Of a DNA stretch of 64,000 nt, positions 11,082-21,622 are shown in pieces (within the stretch, counting starts at the first letter, position 1; the number at the start of each line of letters is the position of its first letter). Both the position numbers and the translations under genes were made by a program. The notes under the pieces were generated by a model that saw nothing but the letters and a program-made list of their open reading frames with translations, searched no databases and was not told where the DNA came from. The stretch comes from Tenrec ecaudatus (Eukaryota > Chordata > Mammalia > Afrosoricida > Tenrecidae). The stretch spans positions 40,751,501-40,815,500 of the forward strand of contig NC_134546.1 of the NCBI RefSeq assembly GCF_050624435.1, in the 5' to 3' direction.

Positions 11082-11596
11082 TGAGATAAAGTTTATTGTG
11101 CCAACCTGGCCGATAAACACATGTGGGGTTGATTGAAGGGCAGGAGGGATAATTGGCTCAGTGAGCTTAGCCTTTCTAGTTCTCAGGTCTCTTGCTTTGT
11201 GATGATTGGACCAGGGTACCTTAGCCAATTCCCTGCTTTAGCTGGCAAGGCTGACTTCCTACAAGACATCCCCGAGGAGAAGCCACATTGACCTACCCCA
11301 CTGCAGGCCTGGGTGCTGGAGCAGCCATGTGGAGAGACCCCTGCCAGCACTGAGATGCTTACACATTCACTGATTTGGCTTTCCTCCTGCAGTCGGCATC
11401 ACTGCATGTGTTTTGTGAGATGGAGGAGGACTTCGTGGATTGGTGTCAGACATATCAGTTAATGGATTAATGTTGGACTTGTGGGCTTGGGAAGCACTGG
11501 GTTGGGATGTTTTCTTGATATGCACTTATATAAAACTGTTTCTCTTATACATGAGTTTCTGTGGATTTGTTCCTCTAAAGTACCCAGACTAACACA
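11082..11596 (+). mobile_element. ERVL-type LTR, family Y
   Basis: Starts TGAGATAAAGTTTATTGTG and ends CCCAGACTAACACA, collinear with the copies at 37570-38086 and 50524-51064. Contains the GATAAACACATGTGGGG segment near its start. No clear 5-bp duplication. Confidence 0.75.
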
Positions 11597-11668
11597 TGTA
11601 TTAACAGCCCTGAAGGAAGTTTGTAACCTGTCCTGATGAATTATATCCTGAGCATTTCTCAATTTCAT

Positions 11669-12106
11669 TGTGTGGTAGTTACATAATTTCGTGTCAACTT
11701 GATCTGTAAAAGCTTAGGGGTGGAGGAAATCAGGTCACAGCCTGACAGTGACTCCTTGTGAGCATGGCCTTCTCATAGAGAAGGTCCTGTGAACCCCTCT
11801 TTCTCTACCTTCCCCTTCCTGCTGGTGAGACACCCTGAGACCTGCCAGATCCCTGTGACGCTTCCGCCTCCACTGGATCCACAAGACTTTGTGCCCACCA
11901 GCCTGTGGTCTTCCTGCATTTTACATCATTACATGTGTCTATGTGAGTCTGAAGAGGGACTTACGGACTAGTATCAGACTGGAGGTCTTGAGTTAGACTG
12001 AGCTCGGGTATTTTCCTGATCTGTCTCTCCTTCTTGATATAAAGCTCTTTCTTATACTTTATGAGTGTCACTGGATTTGTTTCTCTAGTCAAACTAGCCT
12101 AACACA
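11669..12106 (+). mobile_element. ERVL-type LTR, family X
   Basis: Starts TGTGTGGTAGTTACATAAT and ends CTAGCCTAACACA. It includes the ACTGGATCCACAAGACTTT segment common to family X. It lies about 70 bp downstream of the family Y LTR in the same orientation; the two are different families, so they are not a 5'/3' pair. Confidence 0.75.
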
Positions 12107-12114
12107 CGCTGTAC

Positions 12115-12555
12115 CTTGTTAACTTCCTTTAATCATGAATATTGTGTGTGGCCACTGCAACAAATATTAGAGCCTGTGTGAAAAAGTTAAGAAAGGTGTG
12201 TGGGTGACAGCACAACTCCAAAGAAATAAAGCGCAAAACACAAATAGGTAGATGCACACCCAGGTTTACCATCAGTTTCTGTAGTAGCAAAACTATGGAA
12301 ACAACCAAAATGCCCATTTGTGGAGGAATGGATACATAAACTCTGGTACACGAGTTCCACGGAATATTATGCATCGCTACAACATAATAATGAAGTTGTC
12401 AAACGCCTCATGACATGGAAACACTTGGAAGACATTATGCTCAGCAAAGTCAGTCAATCTTATAAAGGTAAATATTTCGTGACACCATTATCAAAAAGGA
12501 AATATCTAAGAAAATGCTTTTATACTAAAAAAAGCAGACTTTGCAAACTGTGTGT

Positions 12556-12595
<40 letters not shown>

Positions 12596-12770
12596 CAGGG
12601 AGGGACCGAGGGTAGGTGGGAGGGAAAAGTAGAAGAAAGCCACTCTACAATGGGGCTTTACTGGGACACTGTCACTATTATGGTGCAATGCGCTGTGAAG
12701 CTATGTGTAGTGTGTTTTTCTCTGTGTTATACTTCACAAACAAGGGGAAAATTAATTTTAAAATTTTAAG
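12115..12770 (+). mobile_element. L1 3' end with (TG)n tract
   Basis: Shows the L1 3' UTR pattern 'aaccaaaatgcccatttgtg', then GGAATGGATACATAAACT and 'gacattatgctcagcaaagt'. The opposite-strand copy at about 61600-62630 parallels it. A (TG)n microsatellite grew inside it. Confidence 0.75.
12549..12594 (+). repeat. (TG)n microsatellite
   Basis: About 23 TG units with one TA interruption near the start. Located inside the L1 3' end. Confidence 0.95.
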
Positions 12771-12967
12771 GGAAAAGTGTCATGGCTTTAAAACTGTCTC
12801 TCCTCACCCCCCACCCCATCCGCCCTGTTTCCTTACCTATCCGATCTAAACCTTGGTCTGAGTGGTTATAAAGGAAGAGTAAAATTGAAATTAATGCTTT
12901 TGTGACACATTGGCTAGTTTCAAACAACAACACAAAATAGCCATTACCCTCCTCCCCTTACTTCCTG

Positions 12968-13147
12968 ATCCCTGGTGGCTCTGAAGGGTAGGCAATGGGC
13001 TTCTCAGTGCAAAGTCGGTACTTCAAACCCACCAGTAGCTCCATGGGGGAAAGGTGAGGTTGTCTGCTCCCATAAAGATTCATAGTCTTGGAAATCCTAT
13101 ATACCATTATTATGAGTTGGGATTAACTAGACGGCAGCAAGCTTCAT
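12968..13147 (+). mobile_element. AfroSINE
   Basis: Nearly complete and diverged: CCCTGGTGGCTCTGAAGG start, GTACTTCAAACCCACCAG in the middle and TTATGAGTTGGGATTAACTA at the RTE-related 3' end. Confidence 0.75.
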
Positions 13148-14334
13148 TTCCTGAGAGATAACTGGAAACTTGGAATTTCCTGAGTAAGTCATGTCTTTAT
13201 TATTTCAAACCTCCAACAGCACCAAAGATTTGTGCAAACAGTGGGGAGGCCACCTGTGGCCTCATCTCAGCTGGCCTCAGGGAGGGAGGGGTGCGTGATT
13301 CATCAACTGACTGAAGCTTAGCCAGCGGTTACTTTTCTACACGTAGTTTCTCCTGTACTACTTCAGGACTCATGGACACAGGCATCATACGAGTCTTCCT
13401 CTGTGGGCGTACAGATCAGCACCCCCACCAGACCGCCCCATCACCAAATCTACCAACTCATCACTGAAATCATAAATAAACACCTTCTGCCTGGGAACCA
13501 GGAAGCCGGTAGGGGAGTGAGGAGGTAAAATGTTTGCAAAGACTGATGTCCCCCAAATAATGAAGATCCTAGTTGGCCATAACCTTCGTGGGATTTTCTC
13601 AGATTGGCTCTGCCTTGGGCTAAGAGAGCAGTTTTTGTCCCCACCAAGCAAATTGGCTTCCAGGCGGGATGCCAACCACTGCCTGTGTTTCCTGCTGGCA
13701 GCAGCCCCAAATCGTTATTAGCCAGGAGACAACCTCTGTAAATGTGGGGTTTGGCGCCTTGGACAAGGGCTTCTGAACACAAAAGTTCGTTTACTTTTAA
13801 AAATTAATGTTCGAGTTATTGAAGTTACAATTTTTTAAAGCTAGTTATTAAAATTGTAAGTTCAAGTTCCAAATCCTAATATCCTGTGTACTAATCTAGC
13901 AAATTTTAATAATCCCTTTGAAAGGGCCTTTGATTATAATGGTTTATAGTATTTACAAACTTAGTCAATTAGACTCCTCTACACATTCAAATGCATTTAT
14001 ATATTTAATGTATTCTACTTTCTTTGAAGAGCTACCTGACTAGCAAGTATTTCCCAAGACATTAAGTCTTATAAATCCACTAATAAACTGCACTGATATA
14101 CAAATATAGTGAATATTAGGTTCATTTGACTGTTGTGGTATTGCTGATAAATTTGGTAAAAATCTCAAACTAGAATCATATGTTTAAATTCATTTTTCTA
14201 TTGCATACCTCACAATAAACCTATAAAATTTAATTTATGTGATACACTGAAGTCTTGCATTTTCTTAAAAATTTGTACTATTTCTAATATCTTGATTTGG
14301 TTAATTTCATCTAGATAAACAATTATAATATTTT
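13148..14334. other. Unassigned; GC-richer 13.2-13.78 kb then AT-rich
   Basis: 13200-13780 is less AT-rich and contains overlapping open frames on both strands (13385-13675 and 13450-13782 minus, 13530-13721 plus). None has a domain, signal peptide or convincing splice context. 13780-14330 is AT-rich without recognisable repeats. Confidence 0.5.
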
Positions 14335-16215
14335 AGAGGTTTTTCTTAGGGGCCCTTACAACACTTATAACAATCATACATCCATTGTATCAAGCATATT
14401 AGTACATATGTTGCCATCATTCTTTTCTAGACATTTACTTTCTGTGGAGCCCTTGATACCAGCTCCTCTTTTCCCCTCCCTTCCCCCCCACCCTCCACTC
14501 TTCTGACCCCTTGATAAATTATATATTATTTTCATATCTTATACCATCTGCTGTCTCGTCTCCCTTCCCCCATATTTCTGTTGTTCATCCCTTTGGGAGG
14601 GTGGTGGTGGTGGTTATGTGTCGATCATTGTGATCGGTTCCCCCTTCCTCTCCTCTTCTCCCCACCTTCCCCCTACCTTTCTGGTATCGCTATTCCCATT
14701 CCTGTTCCTGGATTCCATGTATCATGAGCAATTATCTCTTATTTGTACCTGGGAACATGCTATGGTCTAGCCCACAATGAAAGGTAACACTGAGGTCATG
14801 ATAGTGGGGGGTGAGGAAGCCTCAAGGAACCAGAGGGATATTGTGTGTTTCGTTGGTGCTTTATTGTACCCTAGTTGACTCATCCTTTCCCTGTGACCCC
14901 TCTGTAAGGAGATGTCCCAAAGTCTACAGTTGGACTTTGGGTCTCTGCTCCAACCCCCTCATTCTCAACAATATGGTTTGTTTTTGTTTGTTATGCATCT
15001 TCGATGCCTGTTACCTGGTCCCAATTACACCTAATGATCACAAAGGCTCGCATACATGTTCCATGTGGCTTGTTGCTTCCCTGCTAGATGGCTGCTTGTT
15101 TAACTTCAAGCCTTTCAGACCCCAGATGCTATATCTTTTAATAGCCTGGCACCATTTGCTTTCTTTACCACATTTTCTTATGCACCCATTTTGTCTTCAA
15201 TGATTGAGCCGGGAGGGTAAGCATCACAAAATGCCTGGTTGTTAAAAACAGTGTTCTTGCATTGAGGGAAGGCATGAGCAGAGGCCCTAAGTCCATCCAG
15301 TACCTCAGTGTATTGCCATATAAACACATATGCATAGGTCAATACCTCTATTTTTTTAACAATTTATTGGGGCTCATACAACTCTGATCACAGTTCATAT
15401 ATATACATACATCAATTGTATAAAGCACATCTGTACAGTCTTTGCCCTAATCATTTTTTTCTCCTCTTTTCTTTTTTTTACATTTTATTAGGGACTCATA
15501 CAACTCTTACCACCATCCATACATATACATACATCAATTGTATAAAGCACATCCATACATTCCCTGCCCTAATCATTCTCAAGGCATTTGCTCTCCACTT
15601 AAGCCCCTTGCATCAGGTCCTCTTTTTTTTTCCCCTCCCTCCCCTTTCCCCCCTCCCTCATGTGCCCTTGGTAATTTATACATCGTTATTTTGTCATATC
15701 TTGCCCTATCCGGAGTCTCCCTTCCCCCCTTCTCTGCTGTCCCTCTCCCAGGGAAGAGGTCACATGTGGATCCTTGTAATCAGTTCCCCCTTTCCAACCC
15801 ACTCACCCTCCACTCTCCCAGCATCGCCCCTCACACCCTTGGTCCTGGAGGTATCATCCACCCTGGATTCCCTGTACCTCCAGCCCTCATATGTACCAGT
15901 GTACAGCCTCTGTCCTATCCAGCCCTGCAAGAATACCTCTATTTTTATGAATAAATGTATTTACATATGTACACACCTAAACTTACACCTCTATCCACAG
16001 CTTTGCTTCCTAGATCGTTCCTCTCTTTCCTTTTACCTACCTCCTGCCCTACGACCACACCTGCCCTATTTCTGCCTCATATTACTTCCTCAGCTAGATT
16101 ACTGTTGCTCCTACACCCCTGGAATCTCTACGTTCTCCTTGTTGTTGATTTTAATTCCCTAGTCGTTCCCTGTCTATAGCATTGTTTGCTCACTGCTCCC
16201 TTCTTCCACCTCCAA
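14335..16215 (-). mobile_element. Family P retroposon, older subfamily, split
   Basis: Minus-strand copy: the 3' end is at the left (AGGGGCCCTTACAACACT, 'acatccattgtatcaagcat'), followed by the pyrimidine-rich region, the ~200-bp module (AAGCCTTTCAGACCCCAG at about 15110) and, after an interruption, the middle region at 15947-16215. It is clearly more diverged than the nested copy at 15356-15931. The far 5' end is missing. Confidence 0.75.
15356..15931 (-). mobile_element. Family P retroposon, young 3'-dimer subfamily
   Basis: Flanked by the perfect 15-bp duplication AATACCTCTATTTTT (15341-15355, 15932-15946), so it inserted in the older copy. It carries two consecutive 3' ends: one at about 15356-15480 and a second starting at about 15481, each with the 'tacatacatcaattgtataa' block. 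The long plus-strand open frames here (15416-16162, 15538-15954) are antisense to the element. Confidence 0.85.
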
Positions 16216-16219
16216 TTAT

Positions 16220-16934
16220 AATTTTTATTTTATGACCATTTTATTGGGGGCTCTTACAACTCTTGTTACAATCCATACATCAATTGTATCAGACATATTA
16301 GTACATATGCTGCCATCATTCTTTTCTAGACACGTATTTTCTATGGAGCCCTTGGATCAGCTCTTCTTTGTTCCACCCCCCCCCAAGGACCCTTTTAGAT
16401 TATAGATTGTTTTTACTTTCATTTCTCACACTAACCGCTGTCTCCCTTCCCCTCTGGTTTCTGTTGTTCTTCCACATGGAGGGGTGTGTGTAGTTATGTG
16501 CCATTCATTGCAGTCAGTACCCCCTTCTCCTTCCTATCTCTCCCCCTCTTCCCCCTATGCTTTTGGTATCACTATTCCCATTCCTGTTCCTGGGCTCCGT
16601 GTACCAGGAGGTTTATCTCTTGCCTATAGCTATGCATGTGCTCTGGTCCAGCCTAGAGTGGGAAGCAGCACTGGACTCATGATAGTGGGGGGTGATGAAG
16701 CCTCAAGAACCAGAGGTATACTTACTGCATGATCCATCGATGCTCTACTGCACCTTATTATCCCTTCCCTGCGACCCCTTGGGGGTAGGGGGGTGTTCCA
16801 TTGTCTACAGATGGGTTTTGGGTCTCCGCTCCAACCCCTCTCATTCACACCAACACATTTTTTGTTTGTTGTTTGTTTTTAATCTTCTGATGCCTATTAC
16901 CCGGTCCCAATGACACCTAATGACATCTAATGAT
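16220..16934 (-). mobile_element. Family P retroposon, older subfamily
   Basis: Minus-strand copy adjacent to the previous one: TTTTATTGGGGGCTCTTAC start, 'caatccatacatcaattgta', then the 'actattcccattcctgttcc' region. It is truncated before the ~200-bp module and abuts an RTE tail. Confidence 0.75.
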
Positions 16935-16937
16935 CCC

Positions 16938-17090
16938 ACCAGAGGAAGGCCCTTGAAAAGGTGGATGGACACAGTGGCTGCAGCAATGGACTCAAACATA
17001 AAACAACTGTGAACAACTTTAGGATAGTGTTTCGTTCTGTGGCATATACGGTTGCTCTGAGTCAAACCGAATCAAGGCACCTAACAGCAT
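16938..17090 (+). mobile_element. RTE 3' end
   Basis: GAGGAAGGCCCTTGAAAAGG, then GACACAGTGGCTGCAGCAAT and GTGTTTCGTTCTGTGGCATA, ending with the AAGGCACCTAACAGCAT tail shared by RTE and AfroSINE. Confidence 0.75.
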
Positions 17091-17099
17091 GTTTGCAGA

Positions 17100-17690
17100 A
17101 GGCTATGCATAACAAACAGTGAAAGCCCAAAATCCATTTGTGGAGTTCCCACCTGGACTAATCCTCCACTGAATACCTCTGACCATCTACTAGGGATGTG
17201 AACAGCCACTCTCAGGCAGAGTATAGTAGAAAGTGGATCACATTCAACTACCCATCCCACCACCTGCTGGCCCAGGGAAGGGGCACTCTCCCTTAGGGGT
17301 TTGCCTAGGTACTCCCTTGATGGAAATCACTGTACTGGGTCAAATAGGCATCAGTTAAGCCCTGCCTATCTTGGTCTGTGGGCCCTGGATCAATCTAGTC
17401 AGCTCTACTGTCTAACATGTCGAACATGTCCAAATCATGGTCCCATTCTCAATTCTGTCATCTCGCCTGTAACTGTGATGTATGGATCTGCCACCAGTCA
17501 TGCTTTGTGACCATTTCCTTTGCTTTCCTGTGTCTTATTTAAGTTCTCTGTTAATCCTTTGATGCCTTTATGACCTCATGCTAATAGTCTCCCTCACCTG
17601 GATGATATGTCTTTGTCATGTCTATGTCCTCTTCAAGACTTAATAAATGTGCTCATTAAATTCTATTTGAGATTGTAGATCTCTTTGGTA
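17100..17690 (+). mobile_element. LTR-like repeat, family Z
   Basis: Alignable by eye with 39000-39358 plus 40394-40590 and, at its 3' end, with 18000-18365: CTCCACTGAATACCTCTGACC, a GACCTCATGCTAATAGTCTC block and CAAGACTTAATAAATGTG with a polyadenylation signal close to the end. Size (~600 bp), AATAAA near the 3' end and no ORF suggest an LTR; the class is not certain. Confidence 0.5.
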
Positions 17691-17985
17691 CTCTGAAACA
17701 TGGGTAGGCATTGGCTCCTACCACAAGGCAGAAGTTTCAAAATCACTCCTTGGGAGAAAGATGAGGCTCTCGGCTCCTAGAAAGATTTGCAGCCTTGCTA
17801 TGAGTCAGAATAGGGAGCCCTGGTGGAGTAATGGCTTCAGCTACTCGTATGTTTACTACTTATCACAAGTCCAGCTGTTTGAACTCAACCAGCTGCATTG
17901 CAGAAAGATTTACAGTCTCAGAAACCCAGATGGCAGTTCTACTCTGCCCTGCAGGGCTGCAATGAACAGGAATTGCAGGCCATGT
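17690..17985 (+). mobile_element. Two tandem AfroSINEs
   Basis: The first copy (17690-17812) ends TTGCTATGAGTCAGAA; the second starts at once with GGGAGCCCTGGTGGAGTAAT and runs to about 17985. Head-to-tail SINE pairs often form when one inserts in the tail of another. Confidence 0.65.
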
Positions 17986-17999
17986 GTTCTTTGATTGGT

Positions 18000-18365
18000 A
18001 GGGTTTGTTGTTATTTTTTATAAATCCTTGGATGCCATTCTGACCTCATGTTGATGATCTCTCTCATCCAGATAATTTGTCCTTGTTCTTAGTTAGTCCT
18101 GGTGGCATAGTGGTTACACGTTGGGCTGCTAACCGAAAAGTCAGATGTTTGAAACCACCAACAGCTCCTCAGGAGAAAGATGTGACTTTCCACACCTGAA
18201 AAGTTACAGTCTCAGAAATTTAGGTGGGCAGTTAGTTCTACTCGGTCCTGCAGGGTCACTGTGAGGTGGCATAGACTCGATGGCGGCGGATTTGGGGGGT
18301 TGGTTCTCTAAGACAATAAAGGGGTCTGGATAAAATAGATTTGAAACTTGGGTCTTTTTCCCCAA
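18000..18365 (+). mobile_element. LTR-like family Z 3' piece, split by AfroSINE
   Basis: 18000-18085 (GACCTCATGTTGATGATCTC) and 18303-18365 (AAGACAATAAAGGGGTCTGG) are the two sides of the family Z 3' end, interrupted by the AfroSINE at 18086-18302. Confidence 0.5.
18086..18302 (+). mobile_element. AfroSINE, nearly complete
   Basis: CCTGGTGGCATAGTGGTTAC start, 'gggctgctaaccgaaaagtc' in the tRNA-like part and 'catagactcgatggcggcgg' at the 3' end. One of the best preserved AfroSINEs here. Confidence 0.85.
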
Positions 18366-18569
18366 TGCCAGAGGATAAACAAATATGTCATTCTAAACAA
18401 TGCAATTTCCCAGCAAATTTTGTTGAGAGTTGTTCGTGAGCCAGGGGTAATGGCTGAGGTGTGAAGGCTGGAAAGTCAGACTTCCAGGAAGTCTTATGGC
18501 CTCCACTGCTAGGCTTAGCTTCTTTGTATAATCATTTCTCAGACTCCAGAAGCTAAAGAAAGGTGTGGC

Positions 18570-18810
18570 CATGAGCTCTGAGAGTGTAGTGGTTAAGCGC
18601 TGGGCTGCTGGCCAGAAGGTCAGCAGTTTGAACTCACCAGCTGCTCTGCAGTAGGAAGATGTGACAATCTGCTTCTTCAGGAATGTATAGATTTAAAGGC
18701 CCTCTGAGGCAGCTCTACTCTGTCCTATAGGGTTGCTACACATCAGAGTGGACTCAGCGGCAATGGGTGGCTATGTGTTTGTTTGTTTGCTTGCTTGCTT
18801 GCTTGTGGGA
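18570..18810 (+). mobile_element. AfroSINE with (TTTG)/(CTTG) tail
   Basis: 'gtagtggttaagcgctgggc' at the 5' end and 'ctactctgtcctatagggtt' in the body. The 3' end leads into a TTTG/CTTG tetranucleotide run at about 18774-18806. Confidence 0.8.
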
Positions 18811-19384
18811 TCTGGGTAGAATTCTCAAATCTGCAATCTACCTGGGAAAGACAATAAATCTACCCAGACAGAGACAGCTTTGTCTGGGTTTTCTTGGTTC
18901 TTTTCACATTTACAGCAATCTCAAGCAAGTCTAAAGTGCTTTGGATTTGATTCAACTCTTTTCATGTTCTTCTTATCTAAGAGAGCCTTACTTTATACAA
19001 AGAGTAAAACAATGCCTGGTGGACTCCTGGGTCTACGCCAAGACTTGGTCTGATTCACCTCCACAAGAAGAAACCACAAGACCAAAGGATAGTGTAGCAA
19101 AACCAGCAGGCAAGAATTGAGCTGAAAGGATGTAGGGAACAGTGCAGGATCTGAAATTTTCATGGAAAGAATTTCTATATATGATAACTAAACACAATGT
19201 GTCACCCTCCAGTGGCTGGGTCTTGATTGGAGTCCGGAGAGGGGAATCATTATAAAAAACATTATCTGACACTTAGCAAAATATTAATTTGAATGTAGAC
19301 TGTAGTATATTAGATAGTAGAATTATAACAATGCTAGATTTATTTATTCATTTTTCAACCAGAGGTCTCATGTAGTTATTGGTT
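18811..19384. other. Unassigned sequence
   Basis: No recognisable repeat or gene. The minus frame 19033-19272 has no domain features. Confidence 0.5.
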
Positions 19385-19399
19385 AGGCAATCTCTTCTT

Positions 19400-20210
19400 T
19401 TTTTTTTTTTTTGGTTTGGATTTCTTTTCTTTTTTTTTTTTTTTAAACAATTTATTAGGGGCTCATACAACTCTTATCACAGTCCATACATATACATACA
19501 TCAATTGTATAAAGCACATCTGTACATTCTTTGCCCTAATCATTTTTTTCTCCTCTTTTCTTTTTTTACATTTTATTAGGGACTCATAGAACTCTTATCA
19601 CAATCCATACATATGCATACATCAATTGTATAAAGCACATCCGCACATTCCCTGCCCCAATCATTCTCAAAGCGTTTGCTCTCCACTTAAGCCCTTTGCA
19701 TCAGGTCCTCTTTTTTTTCCCCCTCCCTTCCCTCTCCCCCCTCCCTCATGTGCCCTTGGTAATTTATACATCGTTATTTTGTCATATCTTGCCCTATCCG
19801 GAGTCTCCCCTCCCCCCCTTCTCTGCTGTCCCTCTCCCAGGGAAGAGGTCACATGTGGATCCTAGTAATCAGTTCCCCCTTTCCAACCCACTCATCCTCC
19901 ACTCTCCCAGCATCGCCCCTCACACCCTTGGTCTTGAAGGTATCATCCACCCTAGATTCCCTGTGTCTCCAGCCCTCATATGTACCAGTGTACAGCCTCT
20001 TCCCTATCCAGCCATGCAAGGTAGAATTCGGATCATGGTAGTTGGGGGGAGGAAGCATCCAGGTTCTGGGGGAAAGCTGTGTTCTTCATCGGTACTACCT
20101 CGCACCCTAATTAACCCATCTCCTCTCCTAAACCCCTCTATGAGAGGATCTCCATTGGCCGACACTTGGGCCTTGGGTCTCCACTCTGCACTTCCCCCTT
20201 CATTTAATAT
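19400..20210 (-). mobile_element. Family P retroposon, young 3'-dimer subfamily
   Basis: Perfect 15-bp duplication AGGCAATCTCTTCTT at 19385-19399 and 20211-20225. The poly(A) end is the T-rich left side. The two 3' ends lie at about 19445-19570 and from about 19571. The 5' end is at 'cttcatttaatat', the same break region as two other young copies. Confidence 0.9.
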
Positions 20211-20225
20211 AGGCAATCTCTTCTT

Positions 20226-21507
20226 GCGGAAAACATAAAAACAAAGAAAGAAGCCAGAAGTTTCCCAATACATCTCCAATGATCATGCCAAAATTTTAGC
20301 CTTGATGTGGTAGAATGTGGGCAAACTAAGCAAGTCTAACGCCAGTGAGCTTAGGTGGATGGAGTGTGCCATCTCACGTGGGATGCCGTTAGCGAGCCGG
20401 CTTATTTCTTCTTCAGCATCTTCTCCTGGAATTGCACCTGGTTGTGTTATCAGTTTTCATTCAACTCCATTGGGGAATGGGATGATCCTACTTTGCTTCT
20501 TGGCCGGGAATCTCTTACTGCTGAAAGTCTCATGGGAAGGCATCAGGAGAATGTCAGGCTGCCACATAATCCTGAGGGCAGAGACACAGAGAAGGGACTG
20601 CTCCCTCGCTTTAGTTTGTAATCATCGTGATTCTTAGGAAAGGAGCTGTGTGTCTGATTCTTAGAAAAACATCCTGATTCTTAGGAAAGGAGCTGTGTGT
20701 CTGTGTTTCAGTGTCTTGAAACCAAACTCCACACTCACTGCCCTTGTGTCGATTAACAATAAAACGAAACTCTTTCACACACAAAGTGGGTAACTCTAAA
20801 GAACAGAAATGTGTTTTCTCACAGTTTGAGAGGCTTACCATCCAAATCAAGGGGTTGCTGCATCTAGTGCAATAACTCGTTTATTGCACAATAAACTAAC
20901 TATCTCACCTTCTGAGGATTTTCTGAGAGAAACTCTTCCTCTGCCCTGGTTTTTGGTAGCATCTACAATCTGTGGTGTTCCTTCGATATTTATAAAACAC
21001 ATCAGAAGGCACTGAGATGAGGATCCACCCCATTCTGGTGCAGCTTCACACTCTGCTGATGGGCTTTTTCCAGCCAAAATTATCCTGTGTGGCCGGCGTC
21101 TATAAAGATCTACATTGCGGTCAGGCTTATAAACCGCATCAACTAAAGTAAGTGCAAACACAAGTTACCTCATGACTAGTAAGAAGTGTTAGCGCATGAA
21201 AAAGACAAGTCTATTCATGACCAGTGAGCAAAGTATCATGTCTTCAGATTTAATGAAAAGGCCCTGTTTCCCAAAACAAGGCCATATACACAAGTCCAGG
21301 GGTTCGAACTTCAACATTTCCTTGTCAGGGGTAGTGGTGGGGAGTGCAAAATTAAATTCATAACAGTTTAGAAGTCTAATGAATCAGGACAAAGTAATGC
21401 ATATTAGATCTATTACATATATATGTAATGTATATATCATATTGCTATATATTGGTATACACGTTATAGAGATATACATAGATACACACGACACATGAAT
21501 GTGTAGG
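20226..21507. other. Unassigned, with a short tandem duplication
   Basis: A 28-bp unit starting GATTCTTAGGAAAGGAGCTG is repeated exactly at 20629-20656 and 20676-20703 (47-bp period). The opposite-strand frame 20847-21161 and plus frames near 20317-20637 lack domain evidence. An AT-rich dinucleotide stretch lies at about 21405-21480. Confidence 0.5.
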
Positions 21508-21622
21508 GACGGATTCACTCCATGGCTACAGCAAAAGGCTCAAAAACAGTAGTAATTGTGAGGATGGACCAGGATCAGGCAGTATTTCGTTCTGTTGAAT
21601 TGGAACCTACTAGAAGGCCCAC
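21508..21622 (+). mobile_element. RTE 3'-end fragment
   Basis: GGACGGATTCACTCCATGGC ... AACAGTAGTAATTGTGAGGA ... GCAGTATTTCGTTCTGTTG follows the RTE tail. Confidence 0.65.

Noticed and set aside
11082..12106. Two neighbouring LTRs as the ends of one provirus
   Set aside because: They belong to different LTR families and are separated by only about 70 bp without a primer-binding site.
13385..13782. Overlapping 96-111 codon frames as possible exons
   Set aside because: Frames overlap on both strands, without domains or recognisable splice boundaries.
15416..16162. 248-codon open frame
   Set aside because: It crosses the target duplication between a young and an old family P copy, so it joins two unrelated sequences and cannot be an ancestral coding region.
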